Source of the DNA: Gibbula magus
Lineage: Eukaryota > Mollusca > Gastropoda > Trochida > Trochidae
NCBI GenBank assembly: GCA_936450465.1
Contig: OW388296.1
Location: 52,364,931 to 52,428,930 of the forward strand
Reading direction: 5' to 3'
DNA: 64,000 nucleotides
In this document: piece after piece, positions 10,206 to 22,040 of the stretch
Position numbering within the stretch: the first letter of the stretch is position 1
Layout of the letters: each line of letters begins with the position of its first letter
Program-made: the position numbers and the translations under genes
The notes under the pieces: generated by a model
Told to the model about the DNA's origin: nothing
The model's database searches: none
Seen by the model: only the letters and a program-made list of their open reading frames with translations

Positions 10206-12518
10206 CTGAAAGTAAAGAGCAATTTTAATTATTGGTCTTACTGCTGAGAATGATAAAAATATTGGCAAATGTGAAATTATGTATACCACAAAAACTATGT
10301 TCAGTGCATCAATAAAAAGGTTTTGTCAATGTTAATTATATCTAACCTGAATAGAAATGATGAAACTATCAAAGTTCATTATTATCATAATATCACATTA
10401 CAAGTATCCACAGTATAAAATGAAAACATCCTATCATTCTATTAAGGGGATATTTAGTGTGTTTGGGGGAGTCATATGTGTCAAACGTTTGGTATTATTT
10501 TATAAAGAAGTATATTGACTGTTACCTAAGAATACAGTTTAATGATAGTCGATTCACTATAGTGAGATGAAAGCAGTGATTTCTGATCGAAAACCGGACA
10601 ATATAACGCGGCGGGTATGTGGCAATGAGTTAAACTTAATTTTTTAAACTTATCTAAAACAGACGAAAAGAAAAAATTGAGTTGTTAACATTTAACAGAT
10701 CATATAACTTCTGTGCATAAAAATGATTTGTGAAGTTTCGGTTTCTGCATTTGTATAAGGCTGTTATTGTTAGATTATGATTGGAAACAAGTACGTTTGG
10801 CAATTTAGGATTTGGAAATGCTAGTTGAGTGAAACTTATTTGAACTGAATTCAACACATATGGTATTTTCATTCGTATCAATTAAAATATAATGAGAAAC
10901 ACTGAACGTCCGTCAAAAGACGAAGTGTTCGAAATTGACGTCGGTCCGTAGGCCGGAGGTCGGCAAAAAGGACCGGGCCGACAGATTTGATTTGTTGGAG
11001 GTCCTTATGGCCTGCAGCTGTCAGGAAGCCAAAAGATTGATTCATCTGATTTTAATATTTTTAGAAGATGTCACACATTGTTTTTGTTAACTTATATATT
11101 GGTGAAAAAAGGTCGATATACCAAGACAGGAAAAACCCAGAAATTTGTTATTGATTTTTGTATTTCCAATATTTTTCCAACACGTTAAGTTGTTTGTTGA
11201 GCTGTATTTATCAATTATACGAGTTGTTATATCTATTGTTGCATATGCTATTGTGCATCCTGTCTATATTGCATATAAATTATTTCAGGTTACTGCTCCA
11301 ATTGAATTGTACTCGAACTGTCTGTAGGAAAGAAAGTAACGTCGTACTAGACATCGCTCGGACGCTGTGTGACGATACAGGGGTTTCAGTGAGACGACAA
11401 TGCAGCCTCCATATTCTAACACTCCAAGAAGGTAATTTTATATCACCTTCTTATTTCTCATTTCTATGTCGTTCTATATAACTTCTGATAATATTTTTTT
11501 ATATCGTGGTTGAACATATATAAAACATTGGTAACATGGTTTCGTGCTTGTCGTTGTTTCACTACTCGTGATATAAATGAAATACACTTGAAAAATCCCA
11601 ATTGACTTCACATTACTTGCTTTATTTACATGTTTTTATTCTTCTTTTAGGAATATCAAGCTCCTTAATATGCAAGACCCCCATCAACGGAAGTGACTAT
11701 TTCCTTTCGGAAAGGGAACACAGCAGATAATTTGTCAATGTAATAAGTGTTTAAATGTGTATTATCCACATTAATAAAACAATAAGTTGACATTGTTTTT
11801 AATGGAAGTCTGTGAATCAGTATTATGAGCATGATACCCGAACGCAACCAGACAAGCGTACATCTATCGGGATATAAATGTACTCCACGTGACCACATTA
11901 CAATCATATGATTGGACGAAAGCATGTGACTGTGCTCTAATTGAAATTAGACCAATAGGTTTATTTTTATCATTCGACATACTTTAAAATTTTCACAAGA
12001 TATTGTTAAGAGAACTGTTTTCAAAGAAAGATAATGTATAAGATTGTAACCAAATGTATTTTAATTTTTACTAACCTGATAAACTAGCATGATATTGAAG
12101 ACAAATATTTATGGATGATCAACTTCTTTATTAACAATAGCGACGTTTCGGTATAGATCCTTATACCGTTATCAAGCATATGGGAGAGATGATAAAATCA
12201 GAGATTATATACATGAAACATTTTTGGTATGATAATGGGATAACAAAGCCAACAAGATGAGATAACAATAAGATGAAAGCTGTAACAAGCAGGTAGTGAT
12301 AACATGGATACCAGTGGAAGGTAAGTTAATTGAGTTGGGATGGGGATACAATGCAGCAGTGAGGGTTTTGACAGCGTCCCAATTGATGTTGTGTTGTGGA
12401 AATTTGGTGATGTGTTCTGAAATGGCTGATTTGTTGTCTTCCTTGATTGTGGATGTTTTGTGTTCTTTGATGCGTATGTTGAGTGGTCTGGATGTTTCCC
12501 CAATGTAGTTACTGCCAC

Positions 12519-13419
12519 AGTCATACTCCCTTCAAATAACGACCCCACTGCACTCCTCCAACACCTCAACCAACAGCACCCTCGTATCCAATTCACCTTC
12601 GAAACTGAAACCGACTCACAACTTCCATTCCTTGACGTCCTAGTTACTCGCACACCTAACAATACCATCCAAACCTCTGTTTACCGCAAACCCACGCACA
12701 CTGACCAGTACATCCACTTTGACTCAAACCACCCACTCAGAACTAAATCCGGCATCATCTCCACTCTAACCCGCCGTGCTATAAACCTATCCTCTGACTC
12801 CCCTGACTCCGAACTAAATCACCTCCGGCATGTCTTCACCCAACTCAACAATTACCCAACTCATCTTGTTGACCGTGTCATCAACCGCACTAAAAATCCA
12901 GCACCTAAACCTACTACTACCAAGCCTACCCCTGCCCCCATTCGCATCCCACTACCCTATATTGGTAAAACTTCACATCACATCAGCCGCCTACTCAAGC
13001 AGCAAGTAGGCATAGACACATACTTCTCCACGGCCACCCCACTCAAAACCATCATTAGGGCTAATGGTAGGAAACACTCCACAGCTAAACAACAACCTAA
13101 AGGCGTAGTTTACAACATCAGCTGCAACTGTGGCAGTAACTACATTGGGGAAACATCCAGACCACTCAACATACGCATCAAAGAACACAAAACATCCACA
13201 ATCAAGGAAGACAACAAATCAGCCATTTCAGAACACATCACCAAATTTCCACAACACAACATCAATTGGGACGCTGTCAAAACACTCACAAACAACAAAC
13301 ATGATTACACCCACCGCCGTTTATCTGAAGCTTTACAAATTTTGAGACATAACCCCTCTTTGAATAGAGATCAAGGCTATTTCATCCCATCAGCTTACAA
13401 CCACTTAATCCACAAATAA
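12519..13419 (+). pseudogene. Penelope-like RT thumb plus GIY-YIG endonuclease, C-terminal part
   Basis: The frame is open from 12460, but the first 20 codons lie in the inverted segment and are chimeric, so the real homology starts at about 12519. The N-terminal half (FTFETETDSQLPFLDVLVTR, TSVYRKPTHTDQYIHFDSNHP) is the RT palm/thumb end of Penelope-like elements. The C-terminal half has the GIY-YIG-type core GVVYNISCNCGSNYIGETSR followed by RIKEHK, with the conserved Arg and Glu/His surroundings. The endonuclease nicks target DNA for target-primed reverse transcription. The catalytic RT core is absent, so this copy cannot move on its own. The frame is intact to the stop at 13419, so the copy is fairly young. 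Confidence 0.88.
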
Positions 13420-13654
13420 TTAATCCACTCTACTCACTCTGGCTTCCTTCATTATCCTCCACTGATTGCTCACCCTCACTGCTGCATTGTATCCCCATCC
13501 CAACTCAATTAACTTACCTTCCACTGGTATCCATGTTATCACTACCTGCTTGTTACAGCTTTCATCTTATTGTTATCTCATCTTGTTGGCTTTGTTATCC
13601 CATTATCATACCAAAAATGTTTCATGTATATAATCTCTGATTTTATCATCTCTC

Positions 13655-13705
13655 CCATATGCTTGATAACGGTATAAGGATCTATACCGAAACGTCGCTA
13701 TTGTT
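13655..13705 (+). other. Possible degenerate hammerhead-type fold at PLE 3' end
   Basis: The sequence CTTGATAA is followed by a 7-bp stem (CGGTATA / TATACCG) and then AAACGTC. Its position and the GAAAC box resemble hammerhead ribozymes known from Penelope-like elements. The first box is not the canonical CUGAUGA, so activity is doubtful. Confidence 0.35.
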
Positions 13706-14940
13706 AATAAAGAAGTTGATCATCCATAAATATTTGTCTTCTTCATCACACCAACTTCTAGAATGCCTCTCAAACAGTTTAGCATGATATTGTTTTGGTT
13801 TTAACTTGAAAATGTGATACTGAACAAACAAATGGTAGACATATGTTATTACATACCTGGTTCTTAGTGTAGTGTCAACAAAATAAGTTATTTTTCACAC
13901 AAAACACTCCAACATTTTATGAAAATACAAAATTTTTAATTTTCCCCAGGTACTGAGGCCATGGAATGCCTCTGGTATAAAAAAAAAAAGAAGAAAAAAA
14001 GTAATTGGTGTATTTGCATTTGTTACAATTACGAAACTAAGTTTTAGCACGGAATGTTAGGATCCACAGTGTCTCCTAAGGAGCCACAGCTTTTCAAACT
14101 TGTGGATCTTTAAAGAGTCATCAAGGATGTTGATGAACATATAGGAAAATTGCCAAAAATCTATCTCCGTGAAATATATACATTTAATTTTTCACAATTT
14201 TGTTCGACCCAAAATAAAATTGCACTAATTAGTAAAGGTGTTTTCCAGTCTAAATATAGATCCAGTTACACACTGTATACAAAGACACGAAAGAAAAACA
14301 AAGTTTATGAGCAATGAAAGAAATTGAAATATATAATTTTTGGCGGTTGTTTATTTACCATTTCATCTAATATTGATTTGCTACAGATATTAAAATAATT
14401 GTTTTACCCAACTAGGTATTTTGCTTGAATTTTATAATTAATGATTATTTTTTTTAAATGCCATAATTTGCTGGTCTTATCTTAATAAAAAGTACATTAA
14501 ACAGGCAATAATTTGTATATTCTCAGGACATTTAGAAACTTTGTTTATAAAGCAATCGTCACATTCAGTAATGTGTGACGAGGATAACATGCACGTGCAG
14601 CACATGGGTTGGTATGGCAACTTGCGCTTGAGACGAGCCTTCACGCTTCGGAAACGCTTGCTGTTGCGTTGTATGTTTTATGCAATAAAGGGGATTCTGT
14701 TTATATGACGTCACATACACTTAACGCGCGCTACTCGAAAGGGTACTTCTCTTTGAAACCAAATTGCATTATATTGTCGTGATATGAAAATTATTTATCA
14801 CATGTCATTTTGTAGATAACATATTTCTCTGGCGATTGACGTTATAAGTTTATTTTCCAAAAAAATGTATTTATTTGAAACACTAACATTCTTGGTGGCT
14901 CTTTAAGGCCTTCAGTTGACCCGTATTAGTTTCAAACACT

Positions 14941-15250
14941 GCGGGGGCGGGATAGCGCAGTGGTTAGCGCGTTCGGCCTAGGATCAAGAGGTCCGTTGTT
15001 CGAATTCCGCCAGGCGCACGGCAACTTTGTCTGCAGTAGAGAACTGTTCTACACGCAGTAAGGTTTGGGTGCAATGCTACACTGAATGTCAGTGCAGTAC
15101 CATGGTTCGCTAGTTCCAGCCGTTGCTCGCAGGTTACACCGCAATGCATAGCCACATTACGTTGCGGGATTTCTCCCTGCAATAATACTAGCAGCCGTGA
15201 TATAAGTGAAATACTCTTGAAAGCGGCGTTAAACCCTAACTCACCTCACC
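14941..15250 (+). mobile_element. tRNA-derived SINE, MetaSINE (MESC)-like tail
   Basis: The head carries a Pol III A box (TAGCGCAGTGG, 14953-14963) and B box (GTTCGAATTCC, 14998-15008). The 3' end has the conserved 'gtgatataagtgaaatactc...gcggcgttaaaccctaactcacctcacc' module seen in animal MESC/MetaSINEs. The flanks TTCAAACACT (14931-14940) and TTCAAATACT (15251-15260) form a 10-bp target duplication with one mismatch. Confidence 0.85.
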
Positions 15251-15296
15251 TTCAAATACTGCTCATACATGATATATAAAATAAAGCATGGTATAC

Positions 15297-15960
15297 CTTC
15301 CGTGACGTCAGACTTCATAGCACCATCCTTCATGTTCCCTGTCACAACGAGCAGCAAAGCTGTGTAGAGGTTTCGAATCAAGGAATCTCCAACAAAGGCA
15401 ATGTTCAAACCCTTCAGTATCTGACATGCGCTCTGAGGACTGTGGGTACCGTACACACAGGCGGGGTTGGAGGGAATCCAGGAGGAATATTCGGCGTGCT
15501 TCATGTTCCTGATGTCAAAGCAGTTCTCACACTTGCACTCCTCAACAGACTTGGAGGAACATCTGTAGTTGAAGCAGCACGGTGTGGCACCTTCAGGGTC
15601 ACACACAGCTCGGTACTGTCCAGTAACTCCTGGCTCCTTGGTGCTTATATTGCCACACAGACCGTCCGACCTCTGGTAGTTTCGGGGGAACTTGAAGTCA
15701 TGTCTTACCCGTTTCAGGAATTGAAACATGTGGTTATTCTCCTCAGGAGTCAACGGACGTGTTTTCCATCGACCTTTCGTCATATTTTCTATGACATGAC
15801 ACTGTTGTGTGACGACTACTGAGCGGGGAAGAGGAATGGCGTTCTGTTCAAACGTACTTATGAAGCCTGTTGACACACCTCCATAGTTCTTAACCGATGT
15901 CAGCAAAATCATAAAACAAATGCCTGCAGAAAACACTGCGACGAATTTTCTTTTCTCCAT
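15297..15960 (-). CDS. PC-esterase/SGNH-like type II membrane protein, 5' coding exon
   Basis: The first ATG is at 15960, right after the acceptor-like TTATTATTGCAG, so a 5' UTR exon upstream is likely. A called start six bases further out is a TTG. The 221 codons give a short cytoplasmic tail, one signal-anchor (FVAVFSAGICFMILLTSV), a Cys-rich luminal region (CDPEGATPCCFNYRC, CKCENC) and the catalytic block NIAFVGDSLIRNLYTAL with the nucleophile Ser at residue 193. The exon ends at the donor G|GTATAC (15297/15296). With exon 9661-10205 the gene encodes 402 residues. The family includes acyl- and carbohydrate-esterase-like Golgi proteins; the substrate is unknown. The reading past the donor to 15241 is intronic. 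Confidence 0.82.
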
Positions 15961-16068
15961 CTGCAATAATAAAAATTACACTGAGTAAATATATGCAGGT
16001 GTGACAGCTTGGGCAAGCATATGCCTCGAAGACCTTTTGTTGTTACCCGAATTGTCCTTATTATTATC

Positions 16069-16101
<33 letters not shown>

Positions 16102-16102
16102 T

Positions 16103-16152
<50 letters not shown>
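16069..16152. repeat. (AGT)n microsatellite
   Basis: About 28 AGT units with one interrupting base, in an otherwise unremarkable region. The poly-Ser frame across it is not a gene. Confidence 0.95.
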
Positions 16153-17170
16153 CCGGCAATTTTGTCTACAAGATTAAGGCAAATTACAGTGGTAAAATAT
16201 TTTAATTTAGTGAACCTTGTCTTATAAGAAGTAGGCAGATAATTAAATTTGGGTAAGTCTCGAAGACCTTGTTATCCAAATTTTCCTTTCTCAAAAAAAG
16301 GTTTTCAGAACTTTATTTTCACAAATGATAAGACATATCATTAAGATATGAGAACATATAAAATTTATGCTCATTGAGATATATCAGGTCTGTGGCCAAT
16401 TAATTTAATTAGCAAGTTTGACCATTAATGCTTTAGAAAGTCGTGTAATAGTTATGTTTTATGGTAAACAAAATAATTTAGTGATTGCTTCTTATTATTC
16501 AAAAACATGTTAGGTAGGCAGTTCAATAACTTTGCTATTTATCTACTTTGAAGGCAAAAATAATAGCAACCAATGTTTCTCGAGGAAAAGTATTCAAAAC
16601 CTGTAGATTCTAAAAAATTGACTTTGAAAAACAGATTCTACTGACACTGTCACATACATAGCAATGTATTATTTCAGAATATTGTCAATATGGTATCAAC
16701 AACAGAAGCTTGTGTTATGTTTTTATTATGTTTTAATCTTCCTCATGTCTTTATGAAAACAAGTTAGTTACAGAACTGGCTTTTCAAGTCGCAATTAACA
16801 GGTTGATACAGACTTTCGGAGTCCATACCATAAGGCGATACGATATACGAACATAGAAACATCTAATTTATATTAAGACAAATGAATAATTTATTAATAT
16901 TATTAATACAGCTAATACCCAAACTAAACAGTGGGTACGAGTTCTCCTGCAGATTTGAGCACGAGTTTTCCGATTTTTGTGGGTACGAGTTCGTTTTGGG
17001 GACGAGTTTTCCTACAGCCGCAGCATCAAAATAAAAGTGTAGGCAGACCGAGAAAAAACAGGCCACCCCTATATTAGAAGTGAACATGACAATATCTGAC
17101 AACAGCATAGATTTAATAATTTTATTTGTTATAGATAACATGATATATTTTGACATATAAAGTATATACT
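16153..17170. other. Noncoding, with a short GAGTT-rich stretch
   Basis: No coding is seen. The sequence 16930-17015 repeats 'gggtacgagttctcctgc / gagcacgagttttcc / gggtacgagttcg / ggacgagttttcctac', a small degenerate tandem array. Confidence 0.5.
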
Positions 17171-17179
17171 ATTTACATA

Positions 17180-18130
17180 CAGATTCACATTTTTATGTTA
17201 TCACATTATATACGAGTCACAGCATGATTGAAAGGATAAATAAAATGAAAATTCACAGTTTCTAATGTTTTCATACATTTGCCATATTTTATATTGAATA
17301 TCTTTACATCGTTGTTTAAAACATTCCATAAAACATTATATGTCACCACAGTCTTGGGAGATCCACGCATTATAAACTAGTCTCCATTAATAAAGTACGA
17401 GCAAGTGACACCCAACTGACATCACCATGGTCGTCATATGACTTAAGCATTAAATAACATGCCTTGGATGACGATTTGTTTAAATATGTAGTAGCCTTGT
17501 CCAATATTTAATACATCTATGAACATAATGAATACATAGTCTCGACCTTCCAACTTCACCAAGTATAGCCGAGTTAGACAGAAATTACTGACTCCAAGAT
17601 ATTTTTTAGGGAAAGAAATATGAACTTTTTCAATATTTTCTCTAACAGAATAACCCCATATTTATGATCCATATAAAAGTATCGGTGCTATTTTGGTATC
17701 AAATATATGGGTAATAATATTAAGTGGGATTTGAGGGTACTTGTTAATGAGTTGAGTAGCACACTGAAATAGTGGCAGGGGCGGATCTAGAGGGGGGGTG
17801 CAGGGGTGCGCAACCCCCCTTTTCAATTAAAAATAACACTGAAACCAACCTCAAAACAGTGGTGCACCCCCCCCCCCCCCCCTTTTTGCCACAGACATAG
17901 TATATTTACCCTGTATATTCAAGATGTTAACCTATCACTAAGCAGAAAGAACCCCCCCCCCCCCCCCCCCCCCCCCGGAGCTGTATCCGCCCCTGAGTGG
18001 TATTTAGATATGTTAGGTATGTTAGATTTATCCGGGTTAATACTCATTCTGTTAGCCACCCACCACTGTTAACTGTATTTAGTTAACACTGAGAGATCAT
18101 AGATGTTCGGATTGGACTTATAGATCTGAT
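17180..18130 (-). pseudogene. LINE RT fragment, split by a poly-C MITE
   Basis: On the minus strand, before the MITE, a piece reads WVANRMSINPDKSN, the end of a LINE RT domain. After the MITE it continues QLINKYPQIPLNIITHIFDTKIAPILLYGS, a stop, IWGYSVRENIEKVHISFPKKYLGVS, typical of the region downstream of RT in invertebrate LINEs. It has several stops and frameshifts and is inactive. Confidence 0.65.
17776..17995. mobile_element. Short MITE with TIR CAGGGGCGGAT and poly-C tracts
   Basis: The 220-bp element has terminal repeats CAGGGGCGGAT / ATCCGCCCCTG and is flanked by the direct repeat AGTGG (17771-17775 and 17996-18000). Two long C homopolymers fill much of it. The termini look hAT-like, but the 5-bp duplication does not fit hAT's usual 8 bp. 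It splits a LINE fragment. Confidence 0.65.
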
Positions 18131-19700
18131 GAAATGCATTTTTCTCAAGAATGACAGATGATTACCTTTACGTATATTGTATATCGGAATCAATTGAGCA
18201 TGAAATCGAAACAATATACAGTTGCAATTGATAATTAAGACGATTTTAATTCACCCATTTTAACACTACCGCAATTAGTTGGGCGATTCATTTTGAAAAT
18301 GCTCACTGAGGCGTGACTGTGATAAACGACAGACGGGGCCGGCTAGACAGCCACTCCGCCGAGTCTCGTTAATAGAATTTATGAGGTTATTACATCGCCA
18401 AAAAGACATGTTTATGTAATAATTGTGTCATCTGCGGAATTACCTAGTTGGATATCTAAACATTCGATATATGGGAAATTTAAGTTGGTTTATTGAAGAT
18501 TTCTTTGTGAAATTAACAATCAAAATGTTGCGAAATTACGTTGAATTATGACTATCGCCGAAAATCAGATTCCTCCTGATACGTCACAGAAGTCATGCCC
18601 TCAGGGGTCACACCCCCGCAGACTTTCATTCTGGTCGCCGGGACTAAATTAGGCAGTTTTTTAAAAATCCGTATATAAATAATTCATTGACCGATTTCAG
18701 AAAATTTAAAATCGAGCAATTGTCAAATTGACATCCCATTTTAATGAATCCGATTTGGACCATATGTCATTGCATCTATCCTTTAGCTGACCTGAACTTA
18801 AGAAACCAGTTTTGTTTTTATTAAACAACAAAATAACAATTATCATGCTGTGTCGATAGTTATTTAATATAGAAAATTTGGTGGACTTATCACTCATCAA
18901 CTCAAGCAACCAGTTATAAACAAAACAAAACAAGTATACAAACTAACAACAAGCAAAAAAGAGTGAGTATGGCTCACTAATACCCCCGACTGTTCAAGTT
19001 TGACATTTTTATTTTACTTAAAGAGAGAGGTGTTTACCTAAGGATTGATAAGCCATGAAATGTAATTGCTAAGATAAAAGTGATGGTTGAAAGGGTAGGA
19101 CAAGTCTCTTCATGTAAAAAAGGGTGGTTTAAGTAACAGTAAGAATAATAATAACTTGAAAAGGTAGGGGTAACATAACACTACTGCCTTTACCACTGAT
19201 TTCAGCTTTATTTTGGAAATTAATCCATTATAATGATACATTCGAGTGACTTGGAACAATAGGTACATGGAAGCACATCGCTGTAATCACAGTGAGGGAT
19301 ATACCTAAGTTTATGACTGAAAGCAAAGAAAATTTAACTTTTTCCAAAATATAATCAGTGGAAATATAAAATAGTAAAATCAACAAGAACACAGAAGTAG
19401 CTTTTGATGAAAGTTGCATGAAAAAGTAAATGATAGAGTCAACAAATCACAACACAGAAGTAGCTTCATTCATTCTAGCTCCGATATGACGAAGTAAACA
19501 CAATTTTGAAATTCGGTTTAAATTTCGCACTGCATCTCTCCTAGTGGTGAAGAAGACATGTGCACAATTTTAGATGGATGAGATGAATAGTTTTTCTGTA
19601 ATCGACCGCACAAAAATTTTCTTCTAACGGAAGGACGGGCGGTATCGTTGGTATTACTATATAGAACGTTTTGGAGTAAACGTCATTATTTATACTTATA
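18131..19700. other. AT-rich noncoding stretch
   Basis: Only short chance ORFs are present, and no repeat signature is recognised. Confidence 0.4.
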
Positions 19701-20198
19701 TATATATAATTACCGTTGATAACTCACCGTAGCCATTGAGTTCCTCTCAATTAATCACTCGACCAGATATAACACTGACAAATAAAGAGAGTTACCTCCC
19801 CCGACCCATGTCAGCGAAATAAAGACCGGTGATTTTAAATAATAACGTATACTCAAAAACGTACTATTATTTACATACTCTGGTTGATAACGCACCGTAG
19901 CCAGCATCCAACTGATGGAGCCGGTCTGCGAGGCAACCCGAGAGTGGGAAGGTAACTAGACCCCTTAACCCCCTGTTTGGCGATTGTAATGCGAAATATG
20001 ACCGCTGGCTGACACTAACCGAACCTGAACCTGGACGTTTAGCTAGCCAAAACCTTAGGGGTGCAAGGTTATCACCCCTGTAGGGTCGGACCAACAAACC
20101 ATAAGGGTCGCCAACTAAATAACAAAAAACACGACAACCAAGTGAGAGTGCGATGCAAAATTTATTTAAGGCGCACTAAAGGAGAAAGGGCCAATCCC

Positions 20199-21300
20199 TT
20201 AACGTGACGAAGGGAACCCCCTGGACGGGTGTCCAGAGGAGGTACCCTGTTGAGCAAACACTTGAGGCCCTAGCCTCTGCACGCCTACCAAATCTTTGGT
20301 TGATACGTCGCGTAAATAGTGGTTAGCGAACACCATGCCAGACTTCCAAAAACAGCCCGCCATGATGTCCGCTACAGGGATGTTAGTATGAAGAGCCATA
20401 GTCGCTGAGACCACTCTGATTTCATGAGGTTTAGAGCGAGCAGGTAGAGGGAGGTCAGCCGCCTTGTAGCCCACCTGAGATAGACCCCTAGTAGTCTCTT
20501 GTCCATCTCCTTCACGCTTGTCTGTGAATGAGGCAAGAATCGCCTGCACCTCCCATGCCGTAGGGACTGAGTTCGCTCCACATAGATATGTAAAGCACGA
20601 ACCGGACAGAGGGGCAGTTCTCCTCATCTGAAGGGTCAATAGTGGAGAAGAATATTGAACTGAATTGAGACTGAATATTGAACGTTCTGCCACGCTCGTT
20701 GGCAGTTTACTTCTTACATATGAATTCGGGAGCTAGCCCCAGCGTGGCTACGCCCCCGTCCCTAACCTCAAACCGTAGGAGGTCTCCCTGTGAGGCATGC
20801 AACTCCGATATTCTGGCAGCCAATGCCATGGCTAAGGGAAACGCTGTCTTAACTGAGAGATGAAGAATAGTAGTGTCGGCCAGAGGTTCGTAAAAGTCTG
20901 ACTTAACGTGGTTCATCACTACCGCAAGTCCCACTCCGGAGGCCTCGATTTCTGGTGTCCGTCCACCTGTCGATAGGTCTAAACGATTTCCTTAAGCACG
21001 GATATGTCTATACCCGGTTACCATTTGCGGAGAACGGACATTATCGCGTACAAATAGGTATTAATGGAGGACGCCTTAAGACCTCCCCGCATGCGGAGGT
21101 GAACTAGATACTCAGCGAACCGAGGAACCGTTACCGCAGAATATCCAACCCCTTCTTCTTGCAGAAGGCTGCGAAGGCGTTCCACTGGAAGTCATAGAGC
21201 TTCCTCGTGGACTCATGGACTCATCGCTGGGCGCTGGCCACCGTTTTAGCCACTGCTTGAGAATAACCGGCGCGTTTTAACCCCATTTTGAGATAAGACA
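20199..21300 (-). pseudogene. DIRS tyrosine recombinase
   Basis: The N-terminal core-binding part is recognisable in pieces (STRKLYDFQWNAFAAFCKKK; VPRFAEYLVHLRMRGG). The catalytic part is open from 20693 to 20199 and has SKPHEIRVVSATMALHTN (H-x-x-R box), then WKSGMVFANHYLRDVS with the nucleophile Tyr. The enzyme would integrate the circular DIRS cDNA. Multiple stops and frameshifts lie upstream, so it is a pseudogene. Confidence 0.75.
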
Positions 21301-21555
21301 AGTGTGTCGATGAAAGACCTGCGAGTTTCGTGTACGCGGCCGGTTGGCTTGCTCGTGAGGAGGTCCCACCTGAGCGGAAGAGGAACTGGGTCCTGCGTGC
21401 TCAGCCTCCTGAGAGGTACGTACCATGCCCTTGCCGGCCAGTCTGATGCTATGAGTAGAAGCCGATTTGCGCCATTATTGTCGCAGCGGGAAAGGCGTAA
21501 ACGGCCATCCCATGCCATCCTAACTAAAGGGCGTCGGGTCGAGTACTGGAGACAC

Positions 21556-22040
21556 CTAAGTCAGCAACTGATGATTGAGCCGTGTCACAAAGAGGTCTAT
21601 GTGCGGCCTTCCAAACTGAAGGCATAGACTCTCGAACACTCTTGGGTGCAAGATCCAATCCGTGGACGGAGGTTTGTCTGGGCGAGACAGAGGGTCATCT
21701 AAAACGTTCTTGGCTCCCGGGATGTGCACCTCTCGAATGGAGAGGTTGAGGCTGTCTACCAGGCGAAACAGCTCCATCACCAGTTGCAGAATTGAGTCTG
21801 CCCTGGTCGACCCTTGTTTGTTGATCGCTCAGGCCGCAATCGAGCTGTCCGTGTGGACTAGCAAGATTTCGCCCCTCAGGCAGGTCAACCAGTGTGCGAT
21901 CGCCAGGCAAATAACATCTTATTCTAGGGCGTTGATGTGCTGCTCCGCTTGTCCTGGAGACCACACGCTTGCCATTCGTTCTAGGCCCAGATGGGCTCCC
22001 CACTCTTGGGTGGAGGCGTCCGCGAACAGTTGAAATGTGC
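21556..22040 (-). pseudogene. DIRS RNase H domain
   Basis: The frame reads FADASTQEWGAHLGLERMA, HTDSSIAA, a stop, AINKQGSTRADSI, then PGAKNVLDDPLSRPDK and FGRPHIDLFVTRLNHQL, the standard DIRS RNase H-to-downstream sequence. Two in-frame stops (after INALE and SSIAA) disable it. Catalytic D-x-E-x-D residues are partly visible. Confidence 0.8.

Larger units (their letters stand above)
12098..13779 (+). mobile_element. Penelope-like retroelement copy, 5'-truncated with inverted 3' segment
   Basis: The copy is flanked by the 13-bp target duplication TAGCATGATATTG (12085-12097 and 13780-13792). Its left 420 bp (to about 12518) is the reverse complement of its own 3' region (13128-13741) with about 190 bp missing inside. 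The rest is a forward piece with the C-terminal RT and the GIY-YIG endonuclease. Both arms end in the signature 'ccgaaacgtcgctatt...aataaagaagttgatcatcc'. Inverted or tandem partial copies at the 5' end are typical of Penelope-like elements. Confidence 0.9.
10206..15296 (-). other. 5.1-kb intron carrying mobile elements
   Basis: The intron lies between donor GTATAC (15296) and acceptor TTTCAG (10206). It is AT-rich with no coding of its own. It holds a Penelope-like insertion (12098-13779), a tRNA SINE (14941-15250) and a partial SINE-core fragment near 11568-11600 ('gtgatataaatgaaatac'). The SINE lies only 37 bp from the donor site, and its target duplication extends to 36 bp. Confidence 0.7.

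Noticed and set aside
16009..16227. Poly-serine ORF
   Set aside because: It is produced by the AGT microsatellite.
17806..18072. Proline-rich ORF
   Set aside because: It is produced by the C homopolymers of the MITE at 17776-17995.
20678..22033. Plus-strand ORFs across the DIRS region
   Set aside because: They are antisense shadows in GC-richer sequence. The minus strand carries the RNase H and recombinase motifs.
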